Of a stretch of DNA of 6,675 bases, positions 1 through 5,110 are shown piece by piece. The notes under the pieces were generated by a model. That model did not search any database, had not been told where the DNA came from, and saw only the letters and a program-made list of their open reading frames with translations. The stretch covers positions 1,451 through 8,125 of the forward strand of contig QHXL01000170.1 of the NCBI GenBank assembly GCA_003222935.1. The letters are read 5' to 3'. Source of the DNA: Acidobacteriota bacterium. GTDB taxonomy: Bacteria; Acidobacteriota; Blastocatellia; Pyrinomonadales; Pyrinomonadaceae. Within the stretch, counting starts at the first letter, position 1, and the number at the start of each line of letters is the position of its first letter. Made by a program: the position numbers and the translations under genes.

Positions 1-208
1 GAGACTTCAGAAAGAGGTTCATGATGGCCGGTGTGCCCTTCAAGCCCGGGCAGTACGACCGATTGTCATATTCCGATTGAGACGCGGGATCGTAGTTATT
101 AGTTAGATCATACGCGATGGACTTTTGCGCTGCGCTCACTAAAGGTTCAGGGGTTAGCCCCTTAAAGTGAGCGTAGCCTTGATGTCGAAACTGTTCTTGC
201 CAGGACAT
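1..208 (-). CDS. Phytanoyl-CoA dioxygenase-like protein, N-terminal part, runs off left edge
   Basis: About 69 residues are visible, from an ATG at 208-206 to the window edge. The start MSWQEQFRHQGYAHFKGL fits the opening of PhyH-type Fe(II)/2-oxoglutarate dioxygenases, which begin with a helix, a 'GY..f.gL' strand and then a helix starting 'T.E.L..A'. The stretch around residues 49-66 (NRSYCPGLKGTPAIMNLF) also fits members of that family. The iron-binding His-X-Asp...His residues would lie outside the window, so catalytic competence cannot be judged. Known members hydroxylate small acyl or other organic substrates using 2-oxoglutarate and O2; the substrate here is unknown. No strong Shine-Dalgarno is seen before the ATG, but it is the only ATG between an upstream in-frame stop and the conserved block. 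A TAGAAT at 238-233 could be a -10 box, without a good -35. The family call rests on pattern recognition only. Confidence 0.65.
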   Translation of the reverse strand, partial: MSWQEQFRHQGYAHFKGLTPEPLVSAAQKSIAYDLTNNYDPASQSEYDNRSYCPGLKGTPAIMNLFLKS

Positions 209-726
209 GATTGTTCTCGCGAAATGCTGCGCATTCTATAGGCGAGATTAGCACGAAATATAAGCGGGTTCGTTCAATGTTGATTAGTTGGGTAAGGAAG
301 CCTCTAACCGTCTATACAAGCATGCCGGAGGGAGGGATCTCCGGCTCCGGCATGCCCTACTTACAACCGGCACTGGACGTTACCGGTTGAAGTTACCAGG
401 GGACTTATTCAATGGTTCCCTGGCATTTTCAACGTTACCAAACAGACCTTGAGAAAAACTTGAGTCACAGTTTTGCCGTGAAGTTTCTATCCTCACGAAA
501 CTACATCGCAACTGACATGCAACCTCCCGCAACATTGCAATACGTATATTCTCCAAACCGAACTGTCGTGCTGTTTCCCGACGACAGTAACAAACCCCCT
601 TAACAACTCAGCAGGGACGCACCCTTGATTTCAATGCCAAACTGGACGTGCGGCAAAGGGTCATTCTCTGTCTGTGTACTTACAGCTACGAAATGGCAAG
701 GCATCGAACCTTGGGAGGGATTACAA
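209..726. other. Gene-poor intergenic region
   Basis: No convincing gene is seen between the divergent starts at 208 (minus) and 727 (plus). A 63-codon open frame at 412-603 has no Shine-Dalgarno and no recognisable domain. What is visible is structure: a perfect 11-bp hairpin at 320-355, a 6-bp inverted pair AACCGG/CCGGTT at 365-370 and 383-388, and repeated GTTACC words between 379 and 440. The region should hold the promoters of both flanking genes, but no clear sigma70-type pair stands out. Confidence 0.6.
320..355. repeat. Perfect 11-bp inverted repeat (hairpin)
   Basis: GCATGCCGGAG at 320-330 is the exact reverse complement of CTCCGGCATGC at 345-355, with a 14-nt loop. The loop contains a further CTCCGG (339-344), so two alternative stems can form. 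Neither strand has a T-tract after the stem, so it does not look like an intrinsic terminator. It lies between two divergent genes and could be a regulatory site or an interspersed palindrome. Confidence 0.7.
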
Positions 727-1242
727 ATGAAAAGTAGAGTTGTATCACTGGGCCTAATCCTGGCTCTCATTAGCTTGACTATGCTTCCGTCGATTGGAAG
801 AGCCGCGGTTCCGGTCGGTGCACCGGCCGGACTTCAAATTCCGATCAATTTCACTAGTGCGGACGGCGCCTTTGCGGGAGTCTTTACTCTTTCACAGTTT
901 GTCGCTCGGAACGGCCAGTTGGCAGCAGTCGGGACGCTAACTGGCACTGTAACTAACGCAACCGGTCAGACGGTTGGGGCAGTTGCGCGGAATATGACGC
1001 TGTCGCTGATCAATATCAGCGCCACGTGCGATGTTTTGCATTTGGAATTAGGTCCACTTGATCTGAATTTGTTGGGGCTGGTAGTACACCTGGATAAGAT
1101 CGTTCTCGACATTGATGCACAATCAGGTCCGGGTAACTTGTTAGGCAATCTTCTGTGCGCGGTCACTAATCTGCTAAACAGCGGTGGCCCATTAAGCCAG
1201 CTGGTAAATTTGCTGAACCAGATACTCGGAATACTGGGTTAG
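727..1242 (+). CDS. Small secreted protein of unknown function, Leu-rich C-terminus
   Basis: The product is 171 residues. The start at 727 is chosen because GGGAGG (713-718) sits 8 nt upstream and the protein then opens with a typical Sec signal peptide: Lys/Arg at 2-4, a hydrophobic core around 7-21, and cleavage probably after Ala26. The frame stays open upstream to 625, but that extension has no signal-peptide character. The mature part begins as a beta-rich segment (about 36-100, 'GVFTLSQFVARNGQLAAVGTL'). It continues with a conserved-looking block around Cys101 (CDVLHLELGPLDLNLLGL) and ends in a Leu/Gly/Asn-rich tail holding Cys144. The two cysteines could form a disulfide after export. 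I recall similar secreted proteins in Acidobacteriota and Actinobacteria with no assigned function. The gene appears monocistronic and ends at the terminator at 1267-1295. A 5-bp hairpin (697-713) abuts the Shine-Dalgarno and might affect initiation. Confidence 0.85.
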   Translation: MKSRVVSLGLILALISLTMLPSIGRAAVPVGAPAGLQIPINFTSADGAFAGVFTLSQFVARNGQLAAVGTLTGTVTNATGQTVGAVARNMTLSLINISATCDVLHLELGPLDLNLLGLVVHLDKIVLDIDAQSGPGNLLGNLLCAVTNLLNSGGPLSQLVNLLNQILGILG

Positions 1243-1266
1243 AACTGAATATCTTAGGTTCTTTTC

Positions 1267-1295
1267 GAGGGGGATCCTGTTCCCCCTCTTTTTTT
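1267..1295 (+). terminator. Rho-independent terminator of the 727-1242 gene
   Basis: The perfect 8-bp stem GAGGGGGA (1267-1274) / TCCCCCTC (1281-1288) has a 6-nt loop and is followed directly by seven T residues (1289-1295). It lies 25 nt after the stop codon at 1242. On the minus strand the stem is not followed by T residues, so it should act on plus-strand transcripts only. Confidence 0.92.
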
Positions 1296-1312
1296 GCGCT
1301 GCCGAAACGGAG

Positions 1313-1383
1313 ATGTCCGACGAACTTCAGTTTGTCGTGATCCCGGCTTGTGATAGATCGACAACCTAAAGTTCGTCGGACAT
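1313..1383. repeat. Long inverted repeat covering the 3' end of the thioredoxin gene
   Basis: The left arm (1313-1337) and right arm (1359-1383) form a 25-bp stem with two mismatches. The outer 15 bp (ATGTCCGACGAACTT, 1313-1327 against 1369-1383) are perfect. The loop is 21 nt. The right arm encodes the last residues MSDEL and the stop codon of the minus-strand thioredoxin gene, so the structure begins inside the gene. It lies between two convergent genes and could end or stabilise the minus-strand operon mRNA. No T-tract follows it on the minus strand, and on the plus strand it is followed only by TTT. Confidence 0.85.
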
Positions 1384-1863
1384 TTTAAGTAGGGGCTTGA
1401 CCTTTAGGTCGAACTCTTCCGGCAGGAGAATGCCTTCGATTACTGCTCGTATCTTTTGATCACGACCAATTACGATGGTGGTAGGAAGCGTCTCATTCTC
1501 GACGAAAAGAGTCATGGTTTGTTTCGTTCCAAGCAGGATCGGGTAGTTGATCTTTATGCGTCGCGCAAAGTTTCGGACCTTCTGTAGATCTGTTGGCGGG
1601 TAGGTAACACCGACTAACTGCAGGCCATGCTTTCGATACTTTCTCTGCCAGCTAATCAGGTCAGGCAGCTCGGCGCGACAGGGTGGACACCACGTTGCCC
1701 AGAAGTTTAGTAGCAGAACCTTACCTTTGTAATCGGACAGCTTTACCTGCCGACCATGAATGTCTTTGAGTTCGAGTAGAGGAAGTTCTTGTGCTTTGGT
1801 GGTAACTGAAAAGAATGTCGCTAAGACAACGAAGAAGACTATGCTTTGAACGGCGCGCTTCAA
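1366..1863 (-). CDS. Exported TlpA/ResA-like thioredoxin-fold protein
   Basis: The product is 165 residues. The N-terminus is a Sec signal peptide (Lys2-Arg3, hydrophobic core 7-20, cleavage near Ala24), so the thioredoxin domain acts outside the cytoplasm. The domain runs from about 27 to 160 with the active site W58-C59-P60-P61-C62 in 'NFWATWCPPCRAELP'. The cis-proline loop is LPTT (Pro127), followed by the strand 'IVIGRDQKI'. This is the AhpC/TSA-TlpA pattern of periplasmic thiol reductases that reduce disulfides in exported partners or cytochromes. The start is a TTG whose last two bases are shared with the TGA stop of the upstream gene (overlap 1860-1863). An AGG 8 nt before it can serve as Shine-Dalgarno, and no other in-frame start precedes the signal peptide. 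The tight coupling implies joint translation with the metal-binding barrel protein, which it may keep reduced. A dedicated role is inference. Confidence 0.92.
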   Translation of the reverse strand: MKRAVQSIVFFVVLATFFSVTTKAQELPLLELKDIHGRQVKLSDYKGKVLLLNFWATWCPPCRAELPDLISWQRKYRKHGLQLVGVTYPPTDLQKVRNFARRIKINYPILLGTKQTMTLFVENETLPTTIVIGRDQKIRAVIEGILLPEEFDLKVKPLLKMSDEL

Positions 1864-3275
1864 AACAAGTACCTCACGCCCAACAGAATATTTCTATCTG
1901 TGCGAAGAGCCATCGAACCAGTATTGCGTAACACGGGAAACTGAAAACTTCCTTCGATAACAAAACGCGGGTCAGCGGCATATTGAATTCCCGGCGCCAG
2001 GTAGTATTCAGTTGCCCTGCTTCCAGCGACGCGTAGACCGGCGAGTCGACCCTCGGCGCGATGAACAAATGTCGTTTCGAGAATTAGAAATAACTCGCCG
2101 CCCGGCTTACGAGCGTCCCTGGGAATTACGTACTCAAGATCAGTGCTGATACGTTGCTCGTGGCCCATCCGAAATCCATCGCGCTCCGAGCGAAAGACTA
2201 CTTCTGCATTGCCGCCAAAAATTACGCGACCCCCAGCCCGTGAATAAGCGAGATCAAAATGTGGCGACAAGCCGCCCATGATCGGCGTCAGTTGTTGCCG
2301 CACGAACTCCGGTACATTGATTTGTGCCTGAGTCGGAGCATCACTTTTGCCGGTCGGTAACTCCAGCCCGACTCGAAAGGCGGCTTGACTGTCTCCGTAA
2401 GTCTTAACCTTGCGAAAGAATCGATACTTGGCCCAGGCAGTAACGTTACCGAGGCCAAATCCATCTCCTGAAGCCAGTCCATCGTCGTAAGCGGTGCGGG
2501 AAAAGGGCACTTCAATTTCCAGTTGAAGACGGGGTGATGGAGTGTACGAAGCGCTGAGGTCGAAAACCTGGCGATCGACGTCGAGCGTCCCGAGGTGTTG
2601 CTTGATCAGGTACAGGCGTGGTGTTAGGGCGCCTCCTTTGTAAACCATCAAACCGGGCGAGGTGACGCGAATAGGCGCTGCGGGTTCCGGAGTGCTTTCG
2701 CTAAAACTAACCTCAGCGAACTCCGGAAAAGAGAAGTGATGACGGCTCCCTTTGTTTGACACGATCTTTCGAGCAGGCGGAGAGATGCTTTCATATGAGG
2801 CTGCTCCCTCGCCTATCGTCTTCCAGTCGCCGGTCAGTTCGACATTCGTTCCTGCTTTAGCTTCGCCCAGGACACCCTCGATGTTTGGACCAGTGAGCAA
2901 AAAGCGTTGTCCTGAGGATTTGACGACAATGGTCCATCCTTGGTCGTTCTTTGCCAGCGTACCGGCTACTGTTAAGTCTGCGGAGGCGAGCTCGTAGCCC
3001 GCTTTCTTCAACGTAGCTTTCAGCGGTGCGAACGAAACCGGTTTGTCAGGTTTAGGTGTGAAGTTACCCAGGCCTTTTTCAAAATCCGTTACTTCAATTT
3101 CTTTAAGCTTTGGTGCGTAGTCTAGACGGCTCACGGCCTTCTGAATGTTGTACACTCAATTGCCGCACAGATAACCCTCGATATGCATCTGCACTCTCTT
3201 GACCTGCGCCTGCGAACTCGCGGCGCTGCCAATCAGAAGAACCAAACTAAACATCACAAAAAAAGTGCGCTTCAT
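1860..3275 (-). CDS. Probable selenoprotein: exported HMA-domain (CxxU) protein with C-terminal outer-membrane barrel
   Basis: Read from ATG 3275, the frame gives 471 residues with one internal TGA at codon 40 (3158-3156). Residues 1-24 are a Sec signal peptide with cleavage near SQA|Q (after Ala23) or just beyond. Residues 25-96 look like a heavy-metal-associated (MerP/Atx1-like) domain: strand 'VKRVQMHIEGYL', then Cys37-Gly38-Asn39-[TGA]-Val41, a helix (NIQKAVSR), and the ending 'LKKAGYEL'. The TGA sits where the second Cys of the CxxC metal site belongs, so selenocysteine is the likely reading. Residues about 98-165 form a small beta domain. A Pro-rich linker follows near 196-201. From about 215 to 471 there is a barrel-like region of the phenol-degradation MetA / putative outer-membrane type (GDGFGLGN..AWAKYRF, LELPTGK, final aromatic YLF). 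A conventional call would begin at GTG 3155, which loses both the signal peptide and the first Cys. A GAG 7 nt before the ATG is a weak Shine-Dalgarno. A nonsense mutation or sequencing error remains possible. Confidence 0.78.
3121..3158 (-). promoter_or_regulatory. Candidate bacterial SECIS element next to in-frame UGA
   Basis: On the minus strand, after UGA (3158-3156) and 10 nt of spacer, a hairpin forms between 3145-3136 and 3130-3121. Its upper stem is GGC/GCC (3138-3136 with 3130-3128). Below that come an A-G mismatch, then AGA/UCU (3142-3140 with 3126-3124), then a C-A mismatch, then U-G and U-A pairs. The apical loop is CGUGA (3135-3131), with G in the second loop position, 22 nt after the UGA. 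Bacterial SECIS elements are known to lie inside the coding region just after the UGA, with a G (often GU) at the start of the apical loop roughly 16-37 nt downstream, where SelB binds. The stem is modest (3+3 bp with a mismatch), so the call depends partly on the coding context. Confidence 0.55.
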
Positions 3276-3298
3276 TTTTCGTCTCGTTACCCTATCCA

Positions 3299-3327
3299 TT
3301 TATATGTTTCCTTATCTGGGTTGACTA
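3299..3327 (-). promoter_or_regulatory. Putative promoter of the HMA-barrel/thioredoxin operon
   Basis: Read on the minus strand, TAGTCA (3327-3322, 4 of 6 to TTGACA) and TATAAA (3304-3299, 5 of 6 to TATAAT) are separated by 17 bp. Transcription would start around 3292, leaving a leader of under 20 nt before ATG 3275. This short leader supports 3275 as the real translation start. Confidence 0.45.
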
Positions 3328-3348
3328 TATTGAGTGCTCTGTTTAAAT
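3321..3348 (+). promoter_or_regulatory. Putative promoter of crcB
   Basis: TTGACT (3321-3326, 5 of 6 to consensus) and TTAAAT (3343-3348, 4 of 6) are 16 bp apart, upstream of crcB at 3395. The -35 box covers nearly the same bases as the -35 of the opposing minus-strand promoter, so the two would compete for polymerase. No fluoride-riboswitch sequence is recognisable in the leader. Confidence 0.4.
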
Positions 3349-3394
3349 GCCAGGAATGCTCTGCTGACGGACAGCGGTGAATATAAGGAGAGCA

Positions 3395-3769
3395 ATGAGC
3401 AAACTACTACTAGTTGGTTTGGCAGGTCTAGTGGGAACATTGAGCCGATACTGGTTATCAGGCGTGGTATCGCGGCGCTATGGTGATACTTTTCCGTTTG
3501 GGACTCTCCTGGTAAACCTGGGCGGCTGCTTCCTTGTGGGCCTGCTTTTTTATCTTCTGCAGGAACGGGCAACCGTAAATGAGACGGTACGAGCTGTGAT
3601 CTTAATTGGTCTCCTGGGAAGGTTCACGACATTCTCGTCTTTCGGTTTGCAGACCTTCACCATGCTGCAAGATGGTAAGTTTGGGTTAGCTGCTCTGAAT
3701 ATGGCTGCTTCGAATCTAGTCGGACTACTCCTGGTTTGGGCCGGATACACATTGGCGAAAGTTTTTTGA
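3395..3769 (+). CDS. crcB: CrcB/FluC fluoride ion channel
   Basis: The product is 124 residues, the usual length for single-domain Fluc channels. These are four-helix inner-membrane proteins that assemble as dual-topology homodimers and let F- leave the cell. Family signatures are visible in order: GLAGLVGTLSRYWLS (8-22) in the first helix; FPFGTLLVNLGGCFLVG (33-49) with the conserved Asn41; GLLGRFTTFSSFG (72-84) with the phenylalanines F80 and F83 of the ion pathway and the central-sodium loop; and a fourth helix LNMAASNLVGLLLVWAGYTLA (101-121). The start at 3395 has AAGGAG (3385-3390) 4 nt upstream. A GTG at 3377 in the same frame has no such site and adds residues the family lacks. One oddity is Arg76 in 'LGRFTTFSSF', where homologues usually have a second glycine. 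The gene is transcribed away from the HMA-barrel operon. Confidence 0.95.
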   Translation: MSKLLLVGLAGLVGTLSRYWLSGVVSRRYGDTFPFGTLLVNLGGCFLVGLLFYLLQERATVNETVRAVILIGLLGRFTTFSSFGLQTFTMLQDGKFGLAALNMAASNLVGLLLVWAGYTLAKVF

Positions 3770-3788
3770 GCATAGCTGTGTTCCTCAA

Positions 3789-3808
3789 ATGCCGTACACC
3801 ACCGGCAT
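3789..3808. repeat. Short palindrome with GCCGGTGGTGT core
   Basis: ATGCCG (3789-3794) pairs with CGGCAT (3803-3808) around an 8-nt loop, between the convergent ends of crcB and the SDR gene. Read on the minus strand the core is GCCGGTGGTGT, also found in the palindrome at 5071-5099 and, with one change, at 5002-5036. No T-tract follows on the plus strand. On the minus strand only a few T residues follow the stem. Confidence 0.5.
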
Positions 3809-3855
3809 GGAGCCTGTGTGTTGAAAGCTATTGATAAGGACCTGGATGCCGCGAT

Positions 3856-4860
3856 CTAAGTGCTGGTCAATTTTCTGGCCCAGGATACTAGCCCCACTCC
3901 TACTCCCGTGACGATAACGGCAGCCAGTAAGGGATGGAGCGACGCTTTGGTGTAGATCGACGACTCCGCGACGTGACCTGGATAGCCACCACGTTCCTTC
4001 CCGTCCTCACCGGCGGTGTAAAGGTTGTCCTTACCATTAACAGGCTTGGGATGATCAGTCTGCTGCAAATCGAACATGCTCGCTTCCATGACTTTGTCCG
4101 TAAGCCACGGTGCGTGATGAGCCGATTCTGCTAAAGCTTTGCCACCGGCGCCCACGTACACATCTCGTGTTGGGTTTTGAGCACAATGCAGGATCGCCTC
4201 CGCCACGGTTTCAGGTGCATAGACAGGAGGCGGATTTAACGGTTCAACGGACAATAAATTTTTCGCATGTTGACGGTACGGCGTATCAATCGCACTGGGC
4301 TTGATCAGCGTTACGGAGACTGGTGCACCTTCTTCTTCCAACTCCATTCGCAGTGCCTCGGTATAACCTTTCACCGCATGCTTGGAAGCACAATAACTCC
4401 CTTGAATCGGAATAGCGCGGTCAGACAGTGCGCTGCCAACATTTATTAGCGCGCCACCTTTTATTCGAAGATGTTCGATGGCGATCATCGACCCGTGTAC
4501 GACGCCCCAATAGTTAGTCAAAAAAAGTCGTTTGTGATCTTCCAGTGACTGGTCCAGCAAGAGCCCGTAAATTGAAACCCCTGCGTTGTTGACCCAGGTA
4601 TCGAATCCACCAAAGCGACGAATGGTTTCATCTGCGAGTCGTTTCACGTCTTCGAAATTACCCACATCACCAGCGACGGCAATTGCTTCACCCCCGGATT
4701 CGTTGATCTCGTCAGCGATGCTATTGAGTGCTTCTTGATTACGTGCGTTCAGTACGAGTTTTGCCCCCTGTTTCGCAGCCATGCGGGCCGTAACTAATCC
4801 AATGCCGGATGATGCTCCAGTAATGACTATCACCTGGTCTTCAAGTTTTTTAAGTTTCAC
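3856..4860 (-). CDS. Short-chain dehydrogenase/reductase (SDR) with C-terminal membrane segment
   Basis: The product is 334 residues from a GTG at 4860-4858. That start has GGAAGG (4875-4870) 9 nt upstream and places the Rossmann strand at the N-terminus as usual. The frame extends to a TTG at 4953, but those 31 residues are Cys/Gln/Arg-rich and unlike SDRs. Visible classical SDR elements are the cofactor motif TGASSGIG (14-21), NNAG (91-94), the catalytic Ser143 in 'INVGS', and Tyr156-X3-Lys160 in YCASK, followed by 'LIKPSAIDTPY'. After the core (about 240 residues) comes an extension with 'AGGKALAESAHHAPWLTDKVME' and 'ERGGYPGHV..SSIYT'. It ends in a hydrophobic segment at about 310-326 that could anchor the enzyme in the membrane. 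It is an NAD(P)-dependent oxidoreductase; the substrate cannot be read from the sequence. The gene stands alone, with palindromic repeats upstream. Confidence 0.93.
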   Translation of the reverse strand: MKLKKLEDQVIVITGASSGIGLVTARMAAKQGAKLVLNARNQEALNSIADEINESGGEAIAVAGDVGNFEDVKRLADETIRRFGGFDTWVNNAGVSIYGLLLDQSLEDHKRLFLTNYWGVVHGSMIAIEHLRIKGGALINVGSALSDRAIPIQGSYCASKHAVKGYTEALRMELEEEGAPVSVTLIKPSAIDTPYRQHAKNLLSVEPLNPPPVYAPETVAEAILHCAQNPTRDVYVGAGGKALAESAHHAPWLTDKVMEASMFDLQQTDHPKPVNGKDNLYTAGEDGKERGGYPGHVAESSIYTKASLHPLLAAVIVTGVGVGLVSWARKLTST

Positions 4861-5001
4861 TTCACATAGCCTTCCATGGTCGAATCTTTGATCAAGTTGG
4901 CAGTCGCAAGTTCGTTGCCAGACGTTTTGCGTGAAATTTCTCAATAACTCCAAGCATTAAGGCGTAGTTATTCAGAACACCAGACAGCGCACTTGACCTC
5001 T

Positions 5002-5036
5002 TTCGACACCGCCGGCTTTATGCCGGTGATGTCGAA
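5002..5036. repeat. 15-bp palindromic repeat element
   Basis: The left arm 5002-5016 (TTCGACACCGCCGGC) pairs with 5022-5036 over 15 positions, with one C-A mismatch and one G-T wobble, around the 5-nt loop TTTAT. On the plus strand it is followed by TCTTTTATTA, which is terminator-like, but no plus-strand gene ends nearby. It shares a GCCGGTG(A/G)TGTC core with the element at 5071-5099, which suggests an interspersed palindromic (REP-like) family. Confidence 0.7.
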
Positions 5037-5070
5037 GATCTTTTATTAGTGGTGCCAGGCTGAAATTGAG

Positions 5071-5099
5071 GGACCACCCGCGTGAAGCCGGTGGTGTCC
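5071..5099. repeat. Second palindromic repeat element
   Basis: GGACCACC (5071-5078) pairs with GGTGGTGTCC (5090-5099) as an 8-bp stem with a 2-nt bulge. The right half GCCGGTGGTGTCC matches the right half of the element 55-70 nt upstream apart from small changes. It lies just after the stop of the minus-strand gene at 5602-5111 and could shape the 3' end of that mRNA. Confidence 0.55.
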
Positions 5100-5110
5100 A
5101 CTTCATGGGA

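Noticed and set aside
3..80. Plus-strand frame ending at 80, seeming to be a gene's C-terminus
   Set aside because: The opposite strand encodes a better protein (dioxygenase N-terminus) with a start codon and family-like motifs over the same bases.
412..603. 63-codon plus-strand open frame
   Set aside because: No Shine-Dalgarno before its ATG, no domain or signal peptide, and it lies in a hairpin-rich leader region.
625..726. N-terminal extension of the secreted protein (start at 625)
   Set aside because: The ATG at 727 has a strong Shine-Dalgarno at the right distance and opens a proper signal peptide; the extension would bury it.
2752..2997. 81-codon plus-strand frame inside the barrel gene
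   Set aside because: Antisense shadow of a well-supported coding region, without its own initiation signals.
1860..3155. Separate 431-residue gene starting at GTG 3155
   Set aside because: The GTG directly follows an in-frame TGA, has no Shine-Dalgarno, and the product would start inside an HMA domain and send a barrel protein without a signal peptide.
1860..3275. Pseudogene broken by a nonsense mutation
   Set aside because: Not excluded, but less likely: the rest of the frame is intact, the stop is TGA precisely at the expected Cys, a SECIS-like hairpin follows, and the downstream coupled gene is intact.
3276..3394. Fluoride (crcB) riboswitch upstream of crcB
   Set aside because: I could not find the conserved GGNGAUGG and AUAAAC-type elements or the matching pseudoknot pairs in this leader.
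4861..4953. 31-residue N-terminal extension of the SDR from TTG 4953
   Set aside because: It is unlike SDR N-termini, and the GTG at 4860 has a good Shine-Dalgarno and places the Rossmann motif normally.
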